A DNA stretch of 64,000 bases from Lingula anatina. Lineage: Eukaryota > Brachiopoda > Lingulata > Lingulida > Lingulidae. The position numbers and the translations under genes were made by a program. The stretch lies in assembly GCF_001039355.2 (NCBI RefSeq), contig NW_019775968.1, forward strand, positions 60,156 to 124,155, in the 5' to 3' direction. Below the pieces are notes generated by a model, which was not told the DNA's origin, did not search any database, and saw nothing but the letters and a program-made list of their open reading frames with translations. Of the stretch, positions 48,342 through 58,599 are shown one piece after another. Within the stretch, counting starts at the first letter, position 1; each line of letters opens with the position of its first letter.

Positions 48342-50350
48342 TATAGTAACGCTTTTGAAACTAAGCACATGGCTTTTGTAGTTCACCAAAGCTGTCGGAG
48401 TGATTTGTTTTTCGTGCATTGTGTTGAACAAAATATTTCATTTTATTTAATTATTATTTTTTATTAATTCATTAGTTTTTATTGTTTATTTGGTGAATTA
48501 ATATTGCTTGCCAAATGTTTTACGAAGTGGTATACGAAACGTTTTTTTTTTATTAGTTGATTGACAATGAATCGTTATTTTATTTGGTCGTAAGTGGGGG
48601 AATAAGTAGAAACTTAGCATGTTCAATGATCACTTTCATAACATTTGAATATGTTTGAAAAATAGATATTTTTCATATTATGCAGCTTTGTTTTCAAATG
48701 CCAATAAATAGGATGGTCAAAATGCGATTTGTGCTGTATAATTGTACACAACTACGAGCGGTAGACCTAACATTTAAGCAGTATGGGTATACAGCCGACT
48801 CTTAGTTGTATAACATGTCCCAAACATCCCACAACACATGGTATAGATATAGCGATAAACAATTTTAACTCGGGTTACGGTAAAAACTATAAAATGAGAA
48901 AAAAATTCTTAGTCTCATATGCTATTTTCAAGATTGTATGCTGAAATTCAGAAGTATTTTCGGCCACTAAGCCGACTATCTTTATCTACCTGTAGTACTT
49001 CCTATACCAGAATATTTATACACGATTTACATCGAGTTTGCTCAGTATGAATTTAATTTCATCTTAATCCATATCCAATGTACTGCTATAGCCACATGTA
49101 CATATGCCCCTTATTGTGATCTTATATGTACAACTTGAGCAAAATAACTGTCCGTTTTTCACGTGATATACATTACACAATCTGTTGAGTTACTTTCACT
49201 GTTTTAGACTAGATATGAAAAACAGAATAAAAATTGGAAATACAATTTAGAAATTATGGACAATGGACCCTTTGAGGGGGGAATGGTAAGAAAGGCGTGC
49301 TACCATCAAACGGCGGTTTTATTAGCCTCAGTTGATGTTGTTAGTCAAGAAAGGCGCAGTTTTCTCTTTTATTACGTCGATTTAGTTCATGGTTAATATC
49401 TGAGAAATTCATTCAAAACTAACTAGGTAAGGTTTCCTGTGTGTAAAAGCATTGTCTGGTGAATTATTCACCGCCCCTTACACTGTCCTTACACGTCCTT
49501 GCACTGGAAACGAACCAAAGCAATTATAAATACAGTCATGCGTATAATCTTTCCCAGATGTAAGCGTCTCAACCAGTATCTCATCGAGTTCAAGAGCTTT
49601 AGCCCAAATGTCCATGTTCAAGCTGGTGTCTAGTCGACCTCATAACATCTTTCTTCTATGTGCAGTACTTGTAATAGGATTTACCCTAGCTGAAATGCAC
49701 AAACACCCTATTTACTGAGTCTTCAGTCTCCTTTTGAACAAAGCAGTTCACTTGGCTGGTCCACTTTGAAAAATTGATAAGTGCAACTTCCCAGCGGTCA
49801 GTCAACGAAGAATATGTAAATATGTAATGAAAAAATGAATGTAAAAAAAATTTTTGTTGACCCCCCCACCCACTTGTAACTCTATCATGAATGAACAGAG
49901 ACAAAGGCAAATCACTATAGTCACGTGGAACTTACGATATGCTGCTGGCTGACTTTCATGTCGTTAACAAGCTTTGTGCACATACACTGGAATCTACTGG
50001 TAGTTGAAATCTTCGTTACTGATGCCATCTTTTTATCCTGTTTAACGTTGGAAATTACGTACGGAAACAGGGGGCAGCATTTATCAATGGACTTGTATAC
50101 AAATGAGATTTCGGGGATTTTCTTTTAAATTCAAGTGACTAAACACGTGATGTACTAATGCCAATCCGTTCAACACAAATGTGCCAGAAATGATAGACTT
50201 ATACATACCCACGTATACCATGGAAAAGGCATCTCATTTTATATACCAAGTCCTCAATTATCGACTAAAATTCGCCGAAATATCAATTTAAATTGAAATC
50301 ATTGGATATATGAAGCGAGATTTTTGGGGAATTTGCGAAGAGTGTGTTCA

Positions 50351-52140
50351 TATATAACGGCAGACTAGAGAGCGCATTGCGGCACATCAGCGCATATTTT
50401 TGGTTGTTTTCTCTTAAGTTCTGTCAAATTACAGGCTATTTTACAACAGTACAAATTCACCCTGTTTGGGAGTCACTATTTTATTGTTTTTTAAATAGTT
50501 AAAATACCTTCCAGGCGTTTAGAGCTTCTCCTTTCTATGAGTTAACTGACTTTACAGTTTCACTTAAATTATGTATTGTGGTGTACAATACAAGTACATT
50601 TATGTCTATACTTTAAAAGCTATTTTTATAAAATAAAAAACGACCTCTTTTTACTTCTAACAAGTAACAGAAAGAGGTTACGATTACTTACTCAAAAGTG
50701 GTATAGAATGGAAAATAAAAAATGTGTTCCTTTTTCTGAATATTGTTTATTGGCGCAATTAATTTATTTTCACTACGCTTCCTTTCCTCAACATGCGTGG
50801 TTTTACAAGGTCAAACTAGGCCTCAGATTAAGGACCATTTCTGAAAAACAGATTTGAAAAATATATAATTACCACCCTAAGATCGATGGCGTAGGAAGAA
50901 ACCAATGTTTGGCTGCTGATGTACCACTAAATATGCCCTAAGTCTTTGATTAAAATAATCGTATACATGGACACTGCCATGCTAAGCTTCCATGTGTACA
51001 ATGTAAGCCTCGAATTAAAAAGCATTGTTTGGTTAAATATTTGTTCTTTCCCAATCAGTAAAGTAAAATGACAGAAAACGAGTATATATATATATCTTAC
51101 CCTGTATTAACTTTTCTTACATGAATCGTCGATACATAAATGCTACTGAGTTCAGTGGCCTCACCCTGTTCGCCCTTTTTCTTTTTAAGGTGCACGTACA
51201 GTAGTAATATGAATTTGTCCAACTGAAATGTACAAGTAGTCCTTACTCATTCACCGAAGATTCTGAACTTGAGGGATTGGCAACGTAATTACATTATGTA
51301 CATATTTAAGTTTCCACAGGGCTCATCGTGCAATATTCTTTCCATTTTTTCTACAGATAAACGTTCTTTTAAGTGAGAAAAGTAAAAGGAATTCTGTTAC
51401 TCCTTCTGAGACGTTAATCATTTTTTCAACATGGCCGTCAATTTGTGAGGGAAAAAAATTACAGCATTTGCTGACAGACATTTATTTATTTTATTTGGCG
51501 TTTTATTGCGAATTTATCTGAACAAAATAGGGTTAATGATAGCATATAAGCACGTTACTATTATAGAAAAATGACCGACAAAAAATACAGCACAAACTAA
51601 AAAAAGAGCTGCAAAATCGGTCCATATTTGATATTATTAGTTTCCTTAAGGCCTTCCTAGTCTCTTCTATTTCTGTTAATTGTGACATAACGTTAGCCAT
51701 GATTACAGGATCCCATAGGGCCTTTTCCTAAGGGGACACGGATTTTTTTTAACCAAAAAGGGAAAACAAGGTCTGTTTTTCCTGTCAGTTGCTATTTCTG
51801 GGACATAATAAATACTTCAAATTCAAAGATAGCTCAGTTTCAAATAAAAGTGTATTCTTTAATTCAGCGTTGAAATGCAGGAATATGTATTGTAATAACT
51901 TATTACATATCAGCTGCTTGTATCTTAATGAAAACAAAATTATTATTACAATAATTATTATTATTGTAAATATTTCGCAACTATAGGTAAGATTGTACAT
52001 GTAGGCCTGCTATAAAAAGGTGATAAAAGTAATTTAATTATAGGATCATAAGATGCCGTTACCGGAGGATTTGTCTGGCGGCAATCATGGCGAGGTAAAA
52101 ACAGGTAGGATATTACATGTATACTGAAAACAGACGGATA
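50351..52140. other. Intergenic, contains a repeat shared with 60880-61110
   Basis: The segment at about 50570-50760 (ATGTATTGTGGTGTACAATA onwards) matches about 60888-61110. The rest shows no gene. Confidence 0.5.
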
Positions 52141-52145
52141 CTTAC

Positions 52146-52381
52146 TATTTTTTACACATAACCACTGAACCCTGGATCACAACTCTTCCTACAACCTCCT
52201 GCGAAAGCACAGCCGAATATGTTACACTTTCCGTAGCCACAATTCGGTGTACTCTGAAGATGAAAAGAAGACACAACGTCAGGACGCCCGCCATACCGCA
52301 CAGGAGAAAGGCCAAATATGGAAGACATTTAATAGTGATACTCAGCTTCACCAAAGACCTGCTTGTCAGACCGTTTTTCAT
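52146..52381 (-). CDS. Possible first exon of a type II membrane protein
   Basis: On the minus strand, ATG at 52381 opens 78 codons. A basic 18-residue N-terminus (MKNGLTSRSLVKLSITIK) is followed by a strong hydrophobic segment (CLPYLAFLLCGMAGVLTLCL), then a hydrophilic stretch. A canonical donor (GTAAGT) starts at 52145, directly after the codon for the second Lys plus two bases, so the exon could end there in phase 2. This is how first exons of Golgi glycosyltransferases or sulfotransferases often look. I found no downstream exon on the minus strand, and a MITE lies immediately upstream, so this is tentative. Confidence 0.3.
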
Positions 52382-52394
52382 TAACACCAGTAGA

Positions 52395-52605
52395 GATATA
52401 GATTTTAGATCGATCTATCCCCGTGCGGAGTCTCACTAGATTACTGTCAGATAATCCGGCTTAAATGTCCGTCCCGCCTACTACAAGCTGTAAGGGGGTA
52501 ATTAACTTTCGTGCCCGCTCGGCTGACAGCTATTTAGCGTGAACCCCCAGGGAGTTTGGTCGATCTAGTTGGATCGATCTAATCTCTGGGAATGGGGTCA
52601 TTAAT
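52395..52605 (-). mobile_element. ~200-bp MITE, GATCGA family, copy b (inverted)
   Basis: Reverse complement of the element at 29937-30130. It shares AGTCTCACTAGATTACTGTC, GTCCCGCCTACT and GTAAGGGGGTAATTAA, and is bounded by GATCGATCTA-containing ends. Confidence 0.7.
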
Positions 52606-53439
52606 GAGATTATCGAAAAACAAGTTTCCGTAAACATGGTAGGAAGACTTTTTATATATTCACCTAGTATATCTTTCCTCATGAAGCCATATGTAATTTT
52701 AAATCAATACACTTCCACATAAACTGTCAGTATCAATAGGTGTTGGTATGTAGTGAGAACCTTTTTTTATTCTTCATATTTCTATTTATTCATTTGTTTT
52801 CTTAATATATCTTCCTTTTGTCAGTCGGTAATAAATACTAAAAATAGTTTTCCTACCTATGTACAGTCTTGACACCAGCCATTTGCATTCTTGACCTGAA
52901 AGCAGCACACCGCTTGGTTTTCTCTAACCATATGGTCACTGTCACAAGAACAACTGCTAGTATGGTGGCGAGATATTAAGACATCTTCTAAATATAGATA
53001 TTGATTGGACTTCAAATGTTACACTAAGGCTCATTTCAAAGTATTAAGACTGATGCTTTTCAGTAAAATTGAGGTAAAATCAAAAGCACGGTTTGGCACT
53101 TGTGGGGCTTGAAATCAATCTATTCACGCCAATTTTCGAAAGACACTTGTTTGAAGTAAAAGTGAAAATAAAGTTTGGCAGTTCTAGGGTGAAGTGTAAT
53201 TTTGTCGGACGGCGACGACATGGATAAATGCGGTGTCTGTCTCCATAAAAACACATACGTTGTCTGAATAAAAAATTAACCAACATATTAACCAAAAATG
53301 TTCCACTTTTCCGATTTTTGTCTTTTTTTTTCAGTTATCCTACGCCCAATTTTACAAATCATTTGTGACGGACGTTGACAATGCAAAGCTAGCAAAAGGG
53401 ACTGTTGAAATAACTTAAGCGATTAATCTTACCGGTAAC
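52606..53439. other. Intergenic, no gene recognised
   Basis: AT-rich, only short ORFs; nothing supportable. Confidence 0.4.
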
Positions 53440-53770
53440 TTATGCTTCAGGCAGCCGAGAGTCGAGTTGCGAAAGCAGCTGAACTCGAAATTACCGTGCG
53501 GTAAATATGAGACAACTGAATAAAACGTAGTGCTCATGTCATAAAAAAGCTGCAGGACGGACTGTGTCTGCGCCCGCTTTACTGTCTACCACCCTGCTGA
53601 TTTCGTCTGTTGTAGAACAATTTCAAAAGATCAAAATCGTAAACAAAACCGTTTGTGGCACCGTGATATCAAACATGAAAGGGGTGCAGACTACACATTT
53701 TCAAGGGAAGCTTTTGACCGTTTGTGGGCACGTTCAGAACTGATGCAACTTAAACCGTAAATTTCTCATC
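53440..53770. repeat. ~330-bp dispersed repeat, copy 1
   Basis: Matches 60540-60870 in the same orientation (CAGCCGAGAGTCGAGTTGCG, TGCGGTAAATATGAGACAAC, TCAAAAGATCAAAATCGTAA). In the second locus it abuts the repeat that here lies 2.8 kb upstream (50570), so the two are rearranged relative to each other. Confidence 0.75.
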
Positions 53771-53959
53771 TGACGTCACCAAGAAACGTTCGTCATAAAG
53801 ATAGGGTTCGTCATCTAGGGCATACCTTTCATTTGAGGATTCATCTAGCATTATGAGTATTTTGGATTAATAATTCAATCGAATATTATAGAAGTAGTAC
53901 ATTGTAGAACTAGAGAGCATTCACATCGAGAAGAACCAATGTTTAACAAAACCGGGACC

Positions 53960-54384
53960 TAAATATGGCGGACCAATATGAAAGGAAGACCGCTAATCCT
54001 GAAATGTCTCTCCGCTTCTCACACGCCTCCCCACGCGTTGTCCCTCAACCGGTTGAATTGAGCCGAGATTTAATTACTGTGTTAGGGGTTAAACGGCATT
54101 GGATGGAGACTTTGCTGACTTGGCGGAGGTCTGCGCTCTCTGAGTTCTTGTCTAGTTCTATAATGATTTAGTATTTTTATTTTTGATTATTGATTATTGA
54201 TTGATTATTGATCTGGATCACCACCAATAACTAATCATTGTCCTCCTTGGCCCACTTCTGACAGTTCCTAAAAATTTCATCAAAATCGGTCCATAACTTT
54301 TTGAGTTATGTTGATGACAGTCAGACAGACAGACAAACGAAACAAACAGGGGTGAAAACATAGCCTCCTTGGCGGAGGTAATAA
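53960..54384 (+). mobile_element. Non-LTR/SINE-like retroelement tail
   Basis: Contains CTTGGCGGAGGTCTGCGCTC (about 54118) and then TTTCATCAAAATCGGTCCAT, TTTTTGAGTTATGTTGATGA, repeated CAGACAGACAGACAAACGAA, and the ending CCTCCTTGGCGGAGGTAATA (54363-54382). This tail is widespread in marine invertebrate genomes as the 3' part of short retroelements. It ends exactly where the detached 3' fragment of the lipid transfer gene begins. Confidence 0.6.
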
Positions 54385-55300
54385 GAGACTGGATGTTCTG
54401 GGTGAGTCGTGAGGTGGTGTAATTTGATTTTATATCGGTTCAGTTCAACTTGACTTGATTCAGCTTGGCTAAAATGAAATTCAAAAACCTTGTGTTACGG
54501 TACATATTCGTCTTGTGCATAATTTATTATTATTTATTTTAATATTATTGATATTTTATTATTGTTATATAATCATGAATCATTTCATATCAGAAGTGGA
54601 CATGGACCTGGGGAAGCAGAAAGACGTGGAGACCATCATCGCTGTCTTGGAGCCTGGGAAGATCCAGCAGAAGACGCATCGCTAGAGCGGGCACATTCTA
54701 GGCATGGTTGTTATATGAATTACATAAAAGTTCTTGACTTAGTGACAAGATTTTATTAGGTTTGTGTGAGCGTTCGTGCCCATGCATGTCAAGTGCGTTC
54801 ACACGAGCACTTGCTGCGCGTGCAACACAGGTATTGTATGCGTTATTCACATGGACATCTAGACAACAGGACGGTTGAAGACTGTTTCCATGCAGCTACA
54901 TGTAAGTAACGCTTTTGAGACAAAGCACATGGCTTTTGTAGTTCACACAAGCCCCCCGGGCCATTTGCGTTCTGCGCATTGTGTTAAACAAAACTTGTTT
55001 TATTTGCATTTTTTAAAATATATATTTGTTTTTATGTTTTATCAATTAATTAAATTATTATTGCTTAACAAGTTTCTTACAAAGTGATATATTCTACGTT
55101 TTTTTTTAAATTTGATTGACAATCCATATTTTACTTGGTCGTTAGTGGGGGAATAAGTAAAATTTCGGCATGTTCAATGGACACTTTCATAACATTTGAA
55201 TATGCTTGAAAAATATACTTTATTTCATATTATACAGCTTCATTTAAAAAGTTCAATAAACGGGATGGGTAAATTGCATTCAATCTCAGGGCTTTTTTCG
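54385..55300 (+). pseudogene. Detached 3' end of the lipid transfer gene (third copy)
   Basis: Begins inside the end of exon 12 (GACTGGATGTTCTGG followed by the donor GTGAGTCG), then intron 12, then a full last exon (54594-54701, 36 codons including stop, KWTWTWGSRKTW ... RRRIARAGTF), then 3' flank matching 41880-42280. It lacks the CAGAAACCAC element. The last exon has the same length and stop position as allele B, which supports that exon as real. Everything upstream is missing, so this fragment cannot make the protein. Confidence 0.8.
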
Positions 55301-55442
55301 TTTTCTTAACACGCAGTTGTATAAGTAACATAAGACCAGGTCAATCAACTCAAATACTCTACAAGGCACTCCCCTCCCCTTGTTTCACTCGTGGCTGTCA
55401 ATTACTTACATTACACTAGTAGTACAGATAATTTTTAGACGA

Positions 55443-55490
55443 CCTTGGCAGTAGTAGAGCGGGGCGGTCGGGGCGTGTAGGGGGCCGGTG
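55443..55490 (+). promoter_or_regulatory. Remnant of a third TRIM promoter (GC box)
   Basis: TTGGCAGTAGTAGAGCGGGG and the following CGGTC and GTGTAGGGGGC match the GC-box promoter segments at about 8212-8255 and 56297-56340, but no RING-coding sequence follows. Confidence 0.5.
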
Positions 55491-55720
55491 ATGCAGATGT
55501 GCACATTTTAGTAACGCAATTCCTGGGAATGCAAGTCCTAGGGCGTGCAATCCTAGAATTCAATGTCCGTAGGACGAAGGTTCCCAAGTAACGCAAGTCC
55601 TACGTGCAATAACACGAATAAAAGTTCGCCAGTAGTACAAGTCCTACCTACTACCAGTTGGACTAATATTCCCAAGTAATGGTAGTCCTAGGCCCTTATT
55701 TCAACCTAGTTTAGTGCCGT
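55491..55720. repeat. Array of GTCCTAGG / TTCCCAAGTAA words
   Basis: The words AAGTCCTAGG, AAGTCCTAC, TTCCCAAGTAACGCAAGTCC and TTCCCAAGTAATGGTAGTCC recur every 30-60 bp. Similar words (GTCCTAGGAATT, CCTAGGACAAGTATTCCCAG) occur at about 30830-30870. Confidence 0.5.
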
Positions 55721-55993
55721 CATCCTCCTTGCTACTTTATGCAAAAAGGAGTGACATTCAGTATGTGTCGTTTAATTGTCGATTTATTTGCCAAAACATA
55801 TGTTTCGGACAATTTAACCCCCCTGCCCCCGTTCTTTGACAAGGGGTCAGCTTTTTTTTCAGAACTAGGGAATTGTTCATGATACATACCGTAGCTCTCT
55901 TCTGCTTCAGTGATTAAATAAAAGAGAGCACTTAACCTACGATATATTCATCTGTAAAAGATATGTTCATCTGTTCTAAGAATTGAGAGCTGG

Positions 55994-56101
55994 GCTCCGT
56001 ATCTCGAAAGGTTCGCTATGTTGCTTACGTGCGCAAGTGTCTCGATTCCATAACCGATTCTATTTCGAGATACGGGGCCATGGAATCGAGACACTTGCGC
56101 A
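55994..56101. repeat. Two interlaced inverted repeats upstream of TRIM copy 2
   Basis: Arm A (GCTCCGTATCTCGAAA, 55994-56009) pairs with A' (56063-56078, one mismatch). Arm B (TGCGCAAGTGTCTCGATTCC, 56030-56051, 22 bp) pairs perfectly with B' (56080-56101). The order A-B-A'-B' is interlaced rather than nested. Homology with the TRIM copy 1 upstream region begins directly after B'. Confidence 0.85.
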
Positions 56102-56273
56102 CTCTGGCACATGTCACCGGAATGACACCGCTCACAGTGTATCAGTGATATGTCAAGCACTAAGCCAGTACATGCTGGACTTGGATACCGTCCTGGTTAT
56201 TGACAACATCACCTGATTTGGATGTGTTAATCGGGTGACAACTTTGAAGAAGTATAGATAACTTATTAAATGA

Positions 56274-56345
56274 TATATAAAGCGTACACAACGGCTTTGG
56301 CAACATTAGAGCGGGGCGGTCAGCGTGTAGGGGGCGGGGCGCTGT
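56274..56345 (+). promoter_or_regulatory. Core promoter of TRIM copy 2: TATA element and two GC boxes
   Basis: TATATAA at 56274-56280, GAGCGGGGCGGTC at 56309-56321 and GGGGCGGGGC at 56331-56340, upstream of the ATG at 56368. The arrangement is shared with copy 1. Confidence 0.55.
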
Positions 56346-56367
56346 GCCCACTCTGGGCGCCTATACC

Positions 56368-58599
56368 ATGGCAATGGCTTCCAAAGGGCTGTACACCGTC
56401 TTAAGCGAAAACTTTTTTACGTGTCATATATGTTTAGGGGAATATAAAGACCCAAGAGTGCTCCCCTGCTACCACACGTTCTGCCTGAAATGCATTGCTG
56501 ACCATGCAGCCAAAAATGGTGTCCAGAACAAGTTCTCCTGTCCCGTGTGTCGCCAAGAGGCCCCCATACCACCAGGTGGGTTAGAAACTCTTGTGAAAAA
56601 CTTCTTTTTGAAAAAACTTGCAGACTTCACGAAAAGTCAGAGAAAACTTCAGGGGAAACTTTGTGATTTTTGTAAGCATAAAGAGGCTACTTTGCTGTGC
56701 CAGGGATGTCCAAAAGCCAACCAGATGTGTGCTACATGCCGTGATTCCCATGCATTAAATGGACATCACTTTGTACCTCTGTCACAAGTCGACTTCTCAG
56801 AACACACACGGGAACAGTTACGCCACGTGTTAGATAAAACCCAGTATTGTGATAAACACGCCGGAGAACAGTTGGCATTCTATTGTGAAAACGATGACAC
56901 CGTCATATGCAGGGAATGTGTTGTAGAAACCCACAGCAAACACGACTTCAAAAAAGTAGGGGATGTGGTGAAGGTTCAACGGGATCTACTGCAAGAGAAG
57001 GTAAAATGCCTCCCAACGGAGACACTGCTTCGCTTTGTAAAGGCAGAAAAGGCCATTGTACGAACAGAAGAAAAGCTGACAAAAAATCAAGAAAAAATTC
57101 TTCGTTTGGTGGATTCTCAAAAAATTGCCATGACAAAGGAGATAAAGGAAAACAGTAAAACTATTGACAGAGAACTTAACGATTATTACCAGCAAGTAGA
57201 GAAAGACGTACGTGAACAGACGAACGCGTATTTAACAGGTGTCAAACAGGTGTTGGAAACGTATCGAACAAAAGTGCAGTCCGATTACTGCGAAATGCAA
57301 AAAGTTATAGATGACAATAGCAGCAAAATAACAGCAGAAGTGAAGACACTCACCTCCACGCAGGTGAAGACTTTAGAAGCTGAAAAGGACAATCAAGAAA
57401 TGAACAGGATTTCCATTCAGAGTATTCGTGATTTCGTTCAGCAGCTCACAGACACTGGTTCTGACATAGACGTCATGACCCACTCTAAAAAACTCCAAAC
57501 TAAAATCCAGGAGTTACAGACATCTGAACCGGTCTTTGATACCAAGACCACCGACATCACATTTACACCAGGGAAAAAAATGGACCTTGTGCTACAGTTT
57601 CCTAAAATTCCTGAACCACGGCCGCTGTCCATCAAAAAGGGGTCCATTACGGCTAAAACTTACCGGGGTCCCTTCGATGCATGTTTTGGAAGTTTGAAAC
57701 AAGAGACAGTATACTACCCCGAGCTGATGGAATTTCAGAAGGTCACATGGCTCGAAACGCGAGAGCGGCAGATATCTTTTTATGTTGAGAGACTGCTGTT
57801 GGACAGCCAGTGCACGGATGACGGTTGCTTTTTAGTTGCATGTGGTATTATGTTCTTACAGACCGTGTGTGTATTCTCCAGCACAGGTGAACTTGAAAGA
57901 GTGTTTAGTAAAAAGGGAGGGGCGAGGTGTATCAGTACAGTCAGTAACGATAGATTCTTGGTCACATGCAAAGATAAAAGTTGTAGACTGTATTCAACAT
58001 CAGGTCAGGTTGTCCAATGTTTCGGTCAGGGTGATATGACTGACCCCTGGGGTATCACTGTGGACCGTACAGAGGGTAAGGTTTACGTGTGTGATAGCGG
58101 TGCACAGTGCATCTGTGTGTACGACTTGAAATCTTTCCAACTTGTTAACAGAATCCCTATCCCAATGTGCAGTAAATATTTACAGCGCTGTGCATACCAC
58201 CGCGGCATCAAAGCAATAATAGTCAGCGACAACAGTGCCCACTGTGTGTATGCAGTGACACCCCAGGGTGACGTCATGTTCCAATACGGAACGCGAGGTC
58301 AGAGTGGAAGTGCAGACGGACAACTGAATAATCCACTCGGAGTGTGCATAGATAAGTTTGGGCACATATTCATAGCTGACAATTTTAATCACAGAGTGGT
58401 TGTCCTTAATCCACGAGGAAGATTCATACGAAATATTTCGACAAGGCGAGAACTCAGTAGATTTCTACGTTTTATGCTGACCGCCGGGAGTGACGACTTT
58501 AAACGCCCCGTGTCCGTCAGTATCAATAATAACGGGGAGCTCGCTGTTGGAACTTACACCGGTGCAGTATCCACGTATAAGTATATAGACTGCAATTGA
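56368..58599 (+). CDS. TRIM-NHL protein (RING, two B-boxes, coiled coil, NHL repeats), intact
   Basis: A single-exon gene of 743 aa from the ATG at 56368, chosen because it sits in ACCATGG; the open frame extends slightly upstream without an ATG. RING finger: C19-x2-C22, C34-x-H36, C39, C42, C58, C61, the classic C3HC4 pattern of an E3 ubiquitin ligase. B-box 1 starts at LCDFCKHKEATLLCQGC and B-box 2 at YCDKHAGEQLAFYC, ending ETHSKHDF. About residues 200-385 are Lys/Glu/Gln-rich and fit a coiled coil. The C-terminal ~200 residues hold NHL-type blades (DPWGITVDRTEGKVYVCDSG, NPLGVCIDKFGHIFIADNFN, RPVSVSINNNGELAVGTYTG). Likely a cytosolic ubiquitin ligase whose NHL propeller binds a protein or RNA target. 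Such genes are often expanded in marine invertebrates and linked to immunity, but nothing here shows the target. Confidence 0.9.
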   Translation: MAMASKGLYTVLSENFFTCHICLGEYKDPRVLPCYHTFCLKCIADHAAKNGVQNKFSCPVCRQEAPIPPGGLETLVKNFFLKKLADFTKSQRKLQGKLCDFCKHKEATLLCQGCPKANQMCATCRDSHALNGHHFVPLSQVDFSEHTREQLRHVLDKTQYCDKHAGEQLAFYCENDDTVICRECVVETHSKHDFKKVGDVVKVQRDLLQEKVKCLPTETLLRFVKAEKAIVRTEEKLTKNQEKILRLVDSQKIAMTKEIKENSKTIDRELNDYYQQVEKDVREQTNAYLTGVKQVLETYRTKVQSDYCEMQKVIDDNSSKITAEVKTLTSTQVKTLEAEKDNQEMNRISIQSIRDFVQQLTDTGSDIDVMTHSKKLQTKIQELQTSEPVFDTKTTDITFTPGKKMDLVLQFPKIPEPRPLSIKKGSITAKTYRGPFDACFGSLKQETVYYPELMEFQKVTWLETRERQISFYVERLLLDSQCTDDGCFLVACGIMFLQTVCVFSSTGELERVFSKKGGARCISTVSNDRFLVTCKDKSCRLYSTSGQVVQCFGQGDMTDPWGITVDRTEGKVYVCDSGAQCICVYDLKSFQLVNRIPIPMCSKYLQRCAYHRGIKAIIVSDNSAHCVYAVTPQGDVMFQYGTRGQSGSADGQLNNPLGVCIDKFGHIFIADNFNHRVVVLNPRGRFIRNISTRRELSRFLRFMLTAGSDDFKRPVSVSINNNGELAVGTYTGAVSTYKYIDCN

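Larger units (their letters stand above)
43851..50350. repeat. 6.5-kb direct repeat, copy 2 (haplotype B)
   Basis: Counterpart of 37419-43849. Only this copy continues into unique sequence to its right, as expected if it belongs to the next contig. Confidence 0.85.

Noticed and set aside
56344-56367. Start of the TRIM ORF at 56344
   Set aside because: That codon is GTG; the ATG at 56368 has an ACCATGG context and fits the RING spacing.
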